Of a stretch of 62,098 bases of DNA, positions 16,629 to 25,131 are shown in pieces; position 1 is the stretch's first letter; every line of letters starts with the position of its first letter. Position numbers and translations under genes: made by a program. Under the pieces are notes generated by a model. That model saw nothing but the letters and a program-made list of their open reading frames with translations, had not been told where the DNA came from and did not search any database. Source of the stretch: Bacillus sp. CH140a_4T (lineage in GTDB: Bacteria > Bacillota > Bacilli > Bacillales > Bacillaceae_G); assembly GCF_008923725.1 (NCBI RefSeq), contig NZ_WBPF01000016.1, forward strand, positions 826,501-888,598, written 5' to 3'.

Positions 16629-17981
16629 ATGATGAAAACGAAACAGACTGATGAATTATTAGCAAAAGATGAGCAATATGTTTGGCACGGAATGCGTCCC
16701 TTTAGTCCAAATAGTACAATGGTAGGGGCAAAAGCAGAAGGGTGCTGGGTTGAAGATATACAAGGAAAACGATATTTAGATGGTATGAGCGGTCTTTGGT
16801 GTGTGAATAGTGGATATGGAAGAAAAGAGCTTGCAGAGGCGGCTTATAAGCAATTACAAACATTATCATATTTTCCGATGTCACAATCGCATGAACCGGC
16901 TATAAAGCTTGCTGAAAAATTAAATGAGTGGCTTGGAGGAGAGTATGTTATTTTCTTCTCTAATAGTGGTTCGGAAGCGAACGAAACAGCTTTTAAAATA
17001 GCAAGGCAATACTACGCTCAAAAAGGTGAACCGCATCGTTATAAATTTATGTCACGTTACCGCGGGTATCATGGAAACACAATGGCTACGATGGCAGCGA
17101 CGGGACAAGCGCAGCGTAGATATCAATATGAGCCATTTGCTTCAGGATTTTTACATGTAACGCCGCCAGATTGTTATCGTATGCCTGGAATAGAAGCAGA
17201 GAACATTTATGATGTAGAATGTGTAAAAGAAGTAGATCGTGTTATGACATGGGAATTAAGTGAAACGATTGCAGCTTTTATTATGGAACCAATTATTACG
17301 GGCGGAGGCATATTAATGCCGCCACAAGACTATATGAAAGCTGTTCATGAGACATGTCAAAAACACGGTGCCTTGCTCATTAGTGATGAAGTGATTTGCG
17401 GTTTCGGACGTACAGGAAAAGCATTTGGATTTATGAATTATGATGTAAAGCCTGATATTATTACGATGGCAAAAGGGATTACGAGTGCATATTTACCGTT
17501 ATCAGCGACAGCTGTGAAAAAAGAAATATATGAAGCATTTAAAGGGAAGGGAGAATATGAATTCTTCCGTCATATTAATACATTTGGTGGAAATCCTGCA
17601 GCTTGTGCATTAGCACTTAAAAACTTAGAGATTATGGAAAATGAAAATTTAATTGAGCGATCTGCACAAATGGGTTCGCTTTTATTAGAGCAATTAAAAG
17701 AAGAAATTGGAGAACATCCACTTGTTGGGAATATTAGAGGAAAAGGTCTACTAGTTGGAATTGAACTAGTAAATGATAAAGAGACAAAAGAGCCAATTGA
17801 TAACGACAAAATTGCAAGTGTTGTAAATGCTTGTAAAGAAAAAGGCTTAATTATAGGACGAAACGGTATGACAACAGCAGGATATAATAACGTCATAACA
17901 TTAGCGCCACCACTTGTTATTTCAAGTGAAGAAATTGCCTTTGTTGTTGGGACGTTGAAGACAGCGATGGAACGTATTTAA
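16629..17981 (+). CDS. Class III pyridoxal-phosphate aminotransferase (YhxA-like)
   Basis: The protein has 450 residues with the full class III pattern: MSGLWCVNSGYGR near the substrate entrance, SNSGSEANETAFK for phosphate binding, YRGYHGNTMA, LISDEVICGFGRTG with the PLP-ring Asp, and the catalytic Lys in ITMAKGITSAYLPL. The family moves amino groups between omega-amino acids or diamines and keto acids; it resembles B. subtilis YhxA and omega-amino-acid:pyruvate enzymes. ATG at 16629 after GGAAGGTGG is preferred to a GTG 11 codons upstream, which would lie before the predicted transcription start. It stands alone. Confidence 0.88.
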   Translation: MMKTKQTDELLAKDEQYVWHGMRPFSPNSTMVGAKAEGCWVEDIQGKRYLDGMSGLWCVNSGYGRKELAEAAYKQLQTLSYFPMSQSHEPAIKLAEKLNEWLGGEYVIFFSNSGSEANETAFKIARQYYAQKGEPHRYKFMSRYRGYHGNTMATMAATGQAQRRYQYEPFASGFLHVTPPDCYRMPGIEAENIYDVECVKEVDRVMTWELSETIAAFIMEPIITGGGILMPPQDYMKAVHETCQKHGALLISDEVICGFGRTGKAFGFMNYDVKPDIITMAKGITSAYLPLSATAVKKEIYEAFKGKGEYEFFRHINTFGGNPAACALALKNLEIMENENLIERSAQMGSLLLEQLKEEIGEHPLVGNIRGKGLLVGIELVNDKETKEPIDNDKIASVVNACKEKGLIIGRNGMTTAGYNNVITLAPPLVISSEEIAFVVGTLKTAMERI

Positions 17982-17988
17982 TGAATCG

Positions 17989-18018
17989 AGCGAGCTGTAA
18001 TATACAGCTCGCTTTTGT
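17989..18018 (+). terminator. Intrinsic terminator
   Basis: AGCGAGCTGT, a five-base loop, ACAGCTCGCT and TTTT, just after the aminotransferase stop. Confidence 0.85.
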
Positions 18019-18064
18019 TTATTATGTGAAATATGATAAATTTTCAAAGGGGGGGGAATTTATT

Positions 18065-18343
18065 ATGAAGAAATATGATCCTAGTCAACATTATCACATC
18101 GGATATTATGAAGATGGATATGATTTAGAAGTGACGGCGTACAAAAGAATAAATGAACCAGTTTGGGATGCTTATATTCCGCATTATGAAGCAGGCGATT
18201 TTTATAAGAAAGTGGAGAAAATGAAGCTAGGTGAATATGTAGATGATTACGGCATTATGGTGTATTCATTTAGTAATGATATGGATGATGAAGAAGCACG
18301 AATTATTTTTGAAAATTGGTTAAAAACGAACGGAATTGTTTAA
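18065..18343 (+). CDS. Hypothetical acidic protein, 92 residues
   Basis: I do not recognise this short soluble protein. It is rich in Tyr, Asp and Glu (HYHIGYYEDGYDLEVTAYK, SNDMDDEEARIIFENW). A very strong AAGGGGGGGG site precedes the chosen ATG. An upstream in-frame extension would cross the aminotransferase terminator and is rejected. It has its own terminator, so it is a single-gene unit. Confidence 0.75.
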   Translation: MKKYDPSQHYHIGYYEDGYDLEVTAYKRINEPVWDAYIPHYEAGDFYKKVEKMKLGEYVDDYGIMVYSFSNDMDDEEARIIFENWLKTNGIV

Positions 18344-18354
18344 AGATAAAATGA

Positions 18355-18394
18355 AAAAAGAGATTACTATCTTATAAGATAGTAATCTCTTTTT
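18355..18394. terminator. Perfect bidirectional terminator
   Basis: A perfect 20-bp inverted repeat (AAAAAGAGATTACTATCTTA and its complement) with A/T runs on both ends, between the 92-residue protein gene and the convergent antiporter gene. Confidence 0.9.
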
Positions 18395-18406
18395 ATTGTA
18401 GAAAGC

Positions 18407-19570
18407 TTATTTACTTGCTTTCATTGCTTTATCTTTTGCACCAAAAGTGTATTTTAACATTGGTGGTGTAATCATTGTAGTTAAAATAACGACAATAACG
18501 ATAGCTGTAAAGTAATCTTGTGCTAGTAGACCTGAAGAAAGTCCTGTTCCTGCGATGATAAGTGCAACTTCACCACGAGAAACCATTCCAGAACCGATAA
18601 TTGCAGAAGACTTAGCGTCAAATCCAGTCATTCGTGCACCTAAGCCACAACCAATTAGTTTCGTTAATACAGCGATTACTGTTAATGCTAAGATGAACCA
18701 AATTTGATTGCCAATACCGTCAAATGTAATATTCATACCGATACTTACGAAGAATACTGGAACGAACATAGCGTAAGCGATTGGTTCTACTTTCTTTTCT
18801 ACTTCATGTTTGTAGTTCGTTTGAGAAATAGCGATACCAGCTGCGAAAGCACCGATAATACCCGCAATTCCTAATAATTCACCGAAATATGCGAATGAGA
18901 AACAGATGATAAGAGCCGCGCTCACGATAGACTCAGATACGCGCAGTGGTGATAACCAGCGCATGATTGCAGGAACACCTTTCCATCCGATTAAAATAAT
19001 AGAAGCGAAGAATACAACTTTCTTCAAGATAACCATTGTTAAGTTAACATCGTCTGTACCTAAGAAGCTCATTGCAAATGCTAATAAAATAACAACAAGA
19101 ATGTCATCAAATACAGCCGCGCCCAGCATAGTTGTACTTTCACGTGTTTTCATCTTTCCTAAATCACGAAGTGTTTGTACGGAAATACTAACACTTGTCG
19201 CACATAGAAGTAATCCTAAAAATACAGCATTTCCTTGTTCCATCCCCATAACAAGACCAGAAACGTAACCACCTACGAATGGTAGAACGATACCTCCCAG
19301 TGCAACTGCTAAAGAAGAATTACGATTTGCGTTTAATTCCTCTAAGTCTGTTTCAAGACCAGCCATAAACATTAAAAGAATAACACCGACATTACTTAAT
19401 TGTGTTAGAAGCTCTGAATTTTCAATCCAACCTAATATAGCTGGACCGATAACGATACCGACAATTAATTTACCTAGTACAGAAGGTTGACCTAGTCTAA
19501 CACTAAGATCACCAGCAAGCTTTGTACTTAATAAAATAAGTGCAATTTGAAAGAAAAATTCGAAATCCAT
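18407..19570 (-). CDS. gerN: CPA2 Na+/H+(K+) antiporter, GerN type
   Basis: This 387-residue protein has about twelve membrane segments. CPA2 landmarks are GQPSVLGKLIVGIVIGPAIL, LLMFMAGLETDLEEL, GAAVFDDILVVILLAF with the Asp of the transport site, and GMVSRGEVALIIAGTG. It has no C-terminal TrkA domain. The length and sequence style match GerN of B. cereus, a Na+/H+-K+ antiporter needed for inosine-triggered spore germination, which lies a little upstream of the motility cluster in that species. The symbol rests on this match. ATG follows GGAGAGGATC. Confidence 0.8.
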   Translation of the reverse strand: MDFEFFFQIALILLSTKLAGDLSVRLGQPSVLGKLIVGIVIGPAILGWIENSELLTQLSNVGVILLMFMAGLETDLEELNANRNSSLAVALGGIVLPFVGGYVSGLVMGMEQGNAVFLGLLLCATSVSISVQTLRDLGKMKTRESTTMLGAAVFDDILVVILLAFAMSFLGTDDVNLTMVILKKVVFFASIILIGWKGVPAIMRWLSPLRVSESIVSAALIICFSFAYFGELLGIAGIIGAFAAGIAISQTNYKHEVEKKVEPIAYAMFVPVFFVSIGMNITFDGIGNQIWFILALTVIAVLTKLIGCGLGARMTGFDAKSSAIIGSGMVSRGEVALIIAGTGLSSGLLAQDYFTAIVIVVILTTMITPPMLKYTFGAKDKAMKASK

Positions 19571-19663
19571 CGGATCCTCTCCTCATCATTTTTATTTTTA
19601 TCATACGATTTCTCGGAATTTGCCTAATGAAAATATGTAAAACCCATTAAACAAAGGGTCTGA

Positions 19664-19700
19664 TTACAAGTTCTTTTGAACTCGTAATTTGAACCTGTAA
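19664..19700. promoter_or_regulatory. Clustered GAAC-N-TGTAA decamers between gerN and merR
   Basis: TTACAAGTTC (19664-19673) faces GAACTCGTAA (19678-19687), and GAACCTGTAA (19691-19700) follows. The three are versions of one 10-mer, the first inverted. They lie in the divergent region between the antiporter and MerR genes and may be operator sites. Confidence 0.35.
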
Positions 19701-19838
19701 TTAATATATAATAAAATGTATGAAAAATCAATGAAAAAATAGCAGATTTTCATGATAGGATTCGATTTAGGTATGGAGGGAATCACTATATAATAAGAAG
19801 AAATAAGGCTACATTTTTTATGAATTGGAGAAGGACAT

Positions 19839-20669
19839 ATGTTATTAAATAAACGCTTTACAATTGGAGAAATGGCAAAAATGCATAATATAGCAGAATC
19901 TACATTACGTTATTATGATGAAAAAGGTATCTTTCATCCGTCTACTGTAGATCCGCAAACGAATTATCGTTATTACACAATCGATCAATTTTCACTATTA
20001 GATACGATTAAATTTTTACGCCAATTAAATATTCCATTAAAGGAAATTAAGAAATATATTGATGAAAGAAATCCAGCATATGCACTCGATTTACTTGAAA
20101 AGCAGCAAGAAATGATGTTGAAAAAACAAAGAGAAGTTGAGTATACTTTGGCAAAAATGGAACATAGAATTCATTTAATAAAGAAGGCGACGAAAGCGAA
20201 AACAAATCGAATTGTTATGAAAAAGATACCGAAAAGAAAAATAACAGCGATTGCAGTGGCGCCTAATGCAACAGATGATATGTTTGATTATTATATACAT
20301 TCGCTTCAAAAAAATATGAAGCAAATTGATGATAGTATATTTTCAGGAGATATAGGTGTGACAATTTCAAAAAAAGCATTAATGCAAAATGAGTTTCAAG
20401 CATATAGCAGTGTTTTCATTCTTTTAGATTACATGCCTTTTCAAGTACATAGCTCAGATGAAATTAAAGAAGGTATGTTTGCCTGTGTATATCATCACGG
20501 CCCATATGAAGAAACGGATGAAACATATAAGAAATTAATGAAATATATTGATCAAGAAGGATACGAAGTAAGTGGAGATGCGATTGAGATTGCATTAATT
20601 GATTGGTCTGTAACAGAAAATCCAGAGGAGCAAGTAACTGAAATTCAAATTCCTATCATGAAAAAATAA
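19839..20669 (+). CDS. MerR family regulator with GyrI-like effector domain
   Basis: In this 276-residue protein residues 1-75 form the MerR winged helix (FTIGEMAKMHNIAESTLRYYDEKGIF). A dimerisation coiled coil follows to about 125, then a GyrI-like ligand domain (about 130-270) ending DWSVTENPEEQVTEIQIPI. This is the BmrR/Mta-like layout, so it probably binds a lipophilic drug-like ligand. The next gene encodes a MATE efflux pump with a MerR-type operator at its promoter, so it is the likely target. GGAGAAGG precedes the ATG. Confidence 0.88.
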   Translation: MLLNKRFTIGEMAKMHNIAESTLRYYDEKGIFHPSTVDPQTNYRYYTIDQFSLLDTIKFLRQLNIPLKEIKKYIDERNPAYALDLLEKQQEMMLKKQREVEYTLAKMEHRIHLIKKATKAKTNRIVMKKIPKRKITAIAVAPNATDDMFDYYIHSLQKNMKQIDDSIFSGDIGVTISKKALMQNEFQAYSSVFILLDYMPFQVHSSDEIKEGMFACVYHHGPYEETDETYKKLMKYIDQEGYEVSGDAIEIALIDWSVTENPEEQVTEIQIPIMKK

Positions 20670-20749
20670 AGCAATCAGTTATAGACCTCGTATCATTACA
20701 AATTGATATTAAACACGATAATTCAGTTACCTATTTTTAAAATTCTCTA

Positions 20750-20780
20750 TTGACCTTCAAGTTACTTGAAGGTTTAAACT
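20750..20780 (+). promoter_or_regulatory. MerR-type promoter and operator of the MATE gene
   Basis: TTGACC (20750-20755) and TAAACT (20775-20780) are separated by 19 bases, the over-long spacer typical of MerR-activated promoters. A perfect palindrome, ACCTTCAAGT and ACTTGAAGGT around one base, fills the spacer (20753-20773). Confidence 0.85.
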
Positions 20781-20817
20781 AAGAAAAGAGAGTTGAAAAA
20801 AAGGAGCATATTAGAGT

Positions 20818-22173
20818 ATGGAAGCAACAGAAAAGTTAAGAGAAAAACCAATAAAAAGCTTATTTATTTCTTATTTAATACCAGCCGTTCTAGGAATGGT
20901 GTTAATGTCAGTTAATATTGTAATTGATGCGGTTATGATTAGTAGAGGAGTTGGAGCAAACGGATTAGCAGGAGTAAACGTGGCTATTCCAGCGTTTTCA
21001 ATTTTCTTCTCAATTTCATTATGGATTGGAATGGGAGGGGCAACATTATATTCCATTGCATTAGGTGAAAATAAAATAGAAAGAGCAAGGTCTATTTTTA
21101 CTCAATCCATGACAGTAGCAGTAATTATAGTAGGTGTTTTAGCAGCAATTTGCTTATGGAGAATAGAGGATTTAGCTTATCTATTCGGTGCAAATGAAGT
21201 GATTTTACCGTATGCGTTAGACTATTTACATGTGTTATTAATGTTTGGAATGATATACGTTTTAGAAAATATTTTAAGTACATTTATACGAAATGACGGA
21301 AATCCTAATTTAGCAATGGCAGGTCTAGTTGTAACGGCTGTATTAAATATAGTGTTTGACTATATCTTTATTTTCATCTTTGGATGGGGCGTAACGGGTG
21401 CTGCTTCAGCGACTATTCTTTCAGCAGCAATTGGTTTCCTTGTATTATTAACGCACTTCTTTAGAAAAAGTAGTATTTTAAAGTGGACGAAATTCCATTT
21501 TGAATGGGATACAGTTAAACAAATTATGATCATAGGTTTCCCGAGCTTTACAGCAGAAAGTACAGTAGCGATTGTTACAATTGGTTTTAATATTGCATTC
21601 GTTCAATATGCAGGAGAAGTAGGAGTCGCTTCTTATGCGATGGTGAATAGTATTCACGCTATGACATTACTATTATTCTTTGGTGTTGGAGCAGCATTAC
21701 AACCAATCGCTAGTTTCCATTACGGTGCAAATTTATCAGAGAGATTGCGTGAAGGATTAAAGTTCGCTGTAAAAATTGCGATAGTACTCGGTGGTATTGC
21801 AATAATTGTCGGATTATTCTTCGGGAAATATATTATTGGTCTATTTGATGTCCAATCTCCAGAGCTGTTGGAGTTAACGTTAACGGGTATTAGCTTGTTC
21901 TTTATCCAATATGTATTTTTAGGCTATAACATTGTGTATGGAGAGTATTTCCAATCAGTGCGACAAACGACAAAATCAGTGCTGATTATAATGAGCCGAG
22001 GGTTACTATTTATTATTCCATTATTATGGATTATGCCAAAATTATTTGGGATAAATGGAATTTGGCTCGTTATGCCAGTAGCTGAAGTATTGACAGCGAT
22101 TATCGTATTTACGATGAATCGTATGAAACATCCTGTTCCATTAAATATGGCGGGAGAGAAAGAAGCGATATAA
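20818..22173 (+). CDS. MATE family multidrug efflux transporter
   Basis: The 451-residue protein has twelve predicted membrane segments in two six-helix halves. MATE landmarks include MVLMSVNIVIDAVMISRGVG in helix 1-2 and FGWGVTGAASATILSAAIG at the end of the first half. It should export cationic drugs by Na+ or H+ antiport. AAAGGAG lies 11 bases before the ATG. The preceding MerR gene and the 19-bp-spacer promoter predict ligand-induced expression. Confidence 0.9.
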   Translation: MEATEKLREKPIKSLFISYLIPAVLGMVLMSVNIVIDAVMISRGVGANGLAGVNVAIPAFSIFFSISLWIGMGGATLYSIALGENKIERARSIFTQSMTVAVIIVGVLAAICLWRIEDLAYLFGANEVILPYALDYLHVLLMFGMIYVLENILSTFIRNDGNPNLAMAGLVVTAVLNIVFDYIFIFIFGWGVTGAASATILSAAIGFLVLLTHFFRKSSILKWTKFHFEWDTVKQIMIIGFPSFTAESTVAIVTIGFNIAFVQYAGEVGVASYAMVNSIHAMTLLLFFGVGAALQPIASFHYGANLSERLREGLKFAVKIAIVLGGIAIIVGLFFGKYIIGLFDVQSPELLELTLTGISLFFIQYVFLGYNIVYGEYFQSVRQTTKSVLIIMSRGLLFIIPLLWIMPKLFGINGIWLVMPVAEVLTAIIVFTMNRMKHPVPLNMAGEKEAI

Positions 22174-22178
22174 TGAAG

Positions 22179-22212
22179 AAAATCCCCTTGAGCAAGTGAG
22201 GGGATTTTTTTA
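22179..22212. terminator. Intrinsic terminator, MATE / DUF421
   Basis: AAAATCCCCT and AGGGGATTTT with a ten-base loop and a T run on the plus side. It overlaps the stop codon of the convergent DUF421 gene. Confidence 0.8.
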
Positions 22213-22875
22213 TTCTTTTAAACTAATCGCAAAAGATCCATCTGTTTCTTGAACAGATGCGAAAGCAACGCTTTTAATATTAGTGATGCCTTTTTCTTTT
22301 AATTCTTTATATAACCATTTTTCGTCCTTATGAATTAACTTTAAGTTATCGTATTGAATTTGCGAATCAACGATAAGGGCAATGGGTAATCCGGCATACG
22401 TAACATCTATGTTCAAATCTTTTGGAGTTAATGGTACAAGCTCACGCTTTGGTAAAATACTAATGGCTCCGTTTGCTTCTAAAATAGCATATTCAATTTC
22501 ATGAACACTTGGGTATCCTGCGACGCGAAGGTTAGACAGTAGTTCAGCAATTGGATATCTACTTTTTTGTAAGTTCTCAAAAATAATATCACCATGTTTA
22601 ATTAAAATGATAGGGTGCCCAAGAATAAACCGATTTAGTTTGTTTAGTAAACTTAATTTTGTAAGAAGTAAATGCAAACATGTAATAACGACCATACCGA
22701 GAAAAGCTTGCAAAGCACCAGAGACTGGTATGGCCTGAAAAGCTAAATAAGATAAAAAGATAATAGCACCAAAATCATGAGGAGTTAGTTGTGCTAAAGC
22801 AGATTTACCGAGCATCTTAAGTGATAGTAAAAATAAGATAAAAAAGAACGATACGTTACATAAAAAGAGAAGCAA
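22210..22875 (-). CDS. DUF421 (YetF-type) membrane protein
   Basis: Three N-terminal membrane segments (to about residue 85) are followed by a soluble YetF-like domain with GHPIILIKHGDIIFENLQ, ILPKRELVPLTP and VDSQIQYDNL. The family is linked to spore and membrane functions in Bacillus without a known biochemical role. TTG at 22875 (221 residues) has GAAGGAG eight bases upstream and is chosen. The longer frame from TTG at 22896 has none. It stands alone on the minus strand. Confidence 0.82.
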   Translation of the reverse strand: MLLFLCNVSFFFILFLLSLKMLGKSALAQLTPHDFGAIIFLSYLAFQAIPVSGALQAFLGMVVITCLHLLLTKLSLLNKLNRFILGHPIILIKHGDIIFENLQKSRYPIAELLSNLRVAGYPSVHEIEYAILEANGAISILPKRELVPLTPKDLNIDVTYAGLPIALIVDSQIQYDNLKLIHKDEKWLYKELKEKGITNIKSVAFASVQETDGSFAISLKE

Positions 22876-23030
22876 TAGAGACACTCCTTCGTGCAAAGTT
22901 GTACTTACTGTTCCCGAAAGAAAATATAAATATTACTTTCCGAAGGATAAATTAGGGTGAATTGGAATTTGTCTGTATACAAACAAATAAATGGATATTA
23001 TCATGAAAGAAGAAAAGAACATAGGGGTAT

Positions 23031-23615
23031 ATGGATATGAGAAAGAAGAAAATAATTAAGTATATAATAGGAATTATAATGGTTTGTGCCGTTTATGCGG
23101 GATTTTTACAATATAACATTTATAAGCATGGGCAAATGAATGCTACCTACGATGCGGATTATATAATTGTATTAGGCTCGAAAGTAAACGGAACGAAACC
23201 GTCGTACTCATTGCAATATCGTATTGATAAAGCAGCTGAGTATTTACAATCACATGAAAAAACAATTGCGATTGTGTCTGGAGGGAAAGGAAAAGGCGAA
23301 GATATTTCAGAAGCATTAGCAATGAAAAATGGATTAATGAAATTAAAAATTGCAGAAGACCGCATTATTATGGAAGATAAGTCAACAAGTACAGATGAGA
23401 ATATTACATTCTCAAAACCGTTAATTCCAGACAATATGAAAAAAGGAATGATCGTAACAAACGATTTCCATATGTTTAGAGCGAAAAAAATAGCAGCAAA
23501 ACAAGGGTTACAATTAGAAGGTCTTCCGGCCGAAACACCGAAGCGAATTGTCATTCCATCGAATATACGAGAGTATTTAGCCATTACGCAATATTGGTTT
23601 ATGAACCGAATATAG
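23031..23615 (+). CDS. YdcF/SanA family membrane-anchored protein (DUF218)
   Basis: The 194-residue protein has one N-terminal membrane anchor (IIKYIIGIIMVCAVYAGFL) and an extracellular DUF218 domain with DYIIVLGSKVNG, IVSGGKGKGEDISEA, STSTDENITFS and VTNDFHMFRAKKIA. These are the conserved acidic and His motifs of the family, which acts on envelope precursors in some bacteria. Either of two ATGs six bases apart could be the start after AGGGG. A terminator follows. Confidence 0.85.
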   Translation: MDMRKKKIIKYIIGIIMVCAVYAGFLQYNIYKHGQMNATYDADYIIVLGSKVNGTKPSYSLQYRIDKAAEYLQSHEKTIAIVSGGKGKGEDISEALAMKNGLMKLKIAEDRIIMEDKSTSTDENITFSKPLIPDNMKKGMIVTNDFHMFRAKKIAAKQGLQLEGLPAETPKRIVIPSNIREYLAITQYWFMNRI

Positions 23616-23617
23616 AG

Positions 23618-23657
23618 AAAAATAATCCCGCCTGGAAATCTAGGCGGGATTATTTTT
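23618..23657 (+). terminator. Intrinsic terminator
   Basis: A 16-bp stem built from AATAATCCCGCCT and AGGCGGGATTATT with an eight-base loop and T run. Confidence 0.88.
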
Positions 23658-23764
23658 GATGAGAATCTTACAAAGATGTCATGTTTATGAAAGGTAAAGC
23701 GATAGTTTCTAGAATGGATTCCTGACATAATGAAGATAACAAAAACTATTTAGAGGTGAATCGG

Positions 23765-24082
23765 ATGAAAGGAAATAATATATTATCTTCACTATGTTAC
23801 TTTAGTATCTTTTTTGCACCATTTTTACTGCCAATTATCGTGTACTTCGTTGCGGAGGATGAAGTGAAATACCACGCGAAAAAAGCATTTTGGTCACATA
23901 TTTTCCCGTATGCGATTTTATTTGGTGGATTGGCAGTATCCGGCATATATGGTGTAAGCTTCAATCAATCCGATGGTGCTGGAATTGGCATGATGATCAC
24001 ATATGCGGTGTTCATTCTTGTAGGGATTTATTACTTCATTTGGAATATCGTAAAAGGTATTACAGTTTTGAAAACAGCGTAA
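23765..24082 (+). CDS. DUF4870 small membrane protein
   Basis: The 105-residue protein has three or four hydrophobic segments (LCYFSIFFAPFLLPIIVYFV, HIFPYAILFGGLAVSGI, MMITYAVFILVGIYYFIW). VKYHAKKAFWSH between segments is the recurrent DUF4870/Tic20-like motif. The function is unknown. The ATG after GAGGTGAATCG is preferred over the GTG three codons earlier, which is itself part of the binding site. Confidence 0.8.
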   Translation: MKGNNILSSLCYFSIFFAPFLLPIIVYFVAEDEVKYHAKKAFWSHIFPYAILFGGLAVSGIYGVSFNQSDGAGIGMMITYAVFILVGIYYFIWNIVKGITVLKTA

Positions 24083-24099
24083 AATAAGGAATAATTCGA

Positions 24100-24190
24100 T
24101 GTAAGTTTGTCGGTATTTGTCGGTAAGTCGAGATATTCGAAGAATGGTTGATGTTGTGCAAGGAATCGTCGATATAATTTCATTTACCGT
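24100..24190 (+). repeat. Intergenic element with tandem TTTGTCGGTA
   Basis: TTTGTCGGTA occurs twice head to tail (24106-24115, 24116-24125). CGGTAA at 24121-24126 can pair with TTACCG at 24184-24189, enclosing about 57 bases with palindromic TCGA...TCGA parts. It has the look of an interspersed or structured element, but copy number could not be checked. Confidence 0.4.
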
Positions 24191-24205
24191 ATTGATAGAC
24201 GTTTT

Positions 24206-24239
24206 AAAAAGAGCAATTCAAAAAGAATTGCTCTTTTTG
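24206..24239 (+). terminator. Intrinsic terminator
   Basis: AAAAAGAGCAATTC, loop AAAAA, GAATTGCTCTTTTT. Confidence 0.85.
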
Positions 24240-24311
24240 TGCTTATAAGTTGTGAATATTGAAAAAGATATGTTAATTTTTCATTATGAAGAGAAAAAAG
24301 GAGTGTTTTTC

Positions 24312-25046
24312 ATGAATGAGATTATACATAAAATGGAGCAACACGTTTCAGTTCGTAAATATAAAGAAGTATCAATTCCGAAAGGTGTAGTAGAAAGAAT
24401 GGTGCAAGCTGCGCAGCATGCCGCTTCCTCGCATTTTGTACAGGCGTATTCTGTTATATATGTAACCGATCAAGATCTAAAGGCTAAATTAGCAGAGTTA
24501 TCCGGAAATCGTCACGTGAAGGATTGCGCAGCATTCTTTGTTTGTTGTGCAGATTTAAAACGACTTGAAATGGCATGTGAACAGCATGGTACAGAGATAA
24601 AGCATGAAGGAGTAGAAGACTTTATCGTTGCGACGGTAGATGCTTCACTTTTCGCGCAAAACTTAGCACTAGCAGCAGAATCGTTAGGATACGGTATTTG
24701 TTATATTGGTGGTATTCGTAATAATCCGAGGGAAGTAAGTGAATTGCTTCGTTTACCAGATAAAGTATACCCTGTATTCGGAATGACAGTTGGTGTTCCA
24801 GATGAAGATCATGGAGTGAAACCACGTTTACCAGTAGCTGCAATCCTTCATGAAAATGGGTATGATGGAAAGAAATATGATGAATTATTAAACGAATACG
24901 ATGAGACGATGAGCTCGTATTACAAAGCAAGATCATCAAATAAGAAAAACGTAACATGGACGGAATCAATGAGTTCGTTTATGTCTAAAGAAAAAAGAAT
25001 GCATATGAAAGAATTTTTAAGTGAAAAAGGATTTAATAAGAAGTGA
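24312..25046 (+). CDS. NADPH-dependent FMN nitroreductase (NfrA/NfsA type)
   Basis: The 244-residue flavin reductase shows the nitroreductase fold: VSVRKYKEVSIPKGVVERMV (FMN phosphate Arg region), AAQHAASSHFVQAYSVIYV, LAAESLGYGICYIGGIRNNP (FMN contact) and a C-terminal segment with MSSYYKARSSNKK. It reduces nitroaromatics, quinones or flavins with NADPH. The ATG used follows AAAGGAG; the longer frame begins 20 codons earlier without a site. It is a single gene with its own terminator. Confidence 0.88.
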   Translation: MNEIIHKMEQHVSVRKYKEVSIPKGVVERMVQAAQHAASSHFVQAYSVIYVTDQDLKAKLAELSGNRHVKDCAAFFVCCADLKRLEMACEQHGTEIKHEGVEDFIVATVDASLFAQNLALAAESLGYGICYIGGIRNNPREVSELLRLPDKVYPVFGMTVGVPDEDHGVKPRLPVAAILHENGYDGKKYDELLNEYDETMSSYYKARSSNKKNVTWTESMSSFMSKEKRMHMKEFLSEKGFNKK

Positions 25047-25048
25047 GT

Positions 25049-25082
25049 AAAAAGGCAGACCTGCATGTAGGTCTGCCTTTTT
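25049..25082 (+). terminator. Intrinsic terminator
   Basis: AAAAAGGCAGACCT and AGGTCTGCCTTTTT around a short loop. Confidence 0.88.
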
Positions 25083-25131
25083 GGAGGAGAAATAGGATTA
25101 TCTTCGAATAAGTATAGGGGGAGGAGATAAT

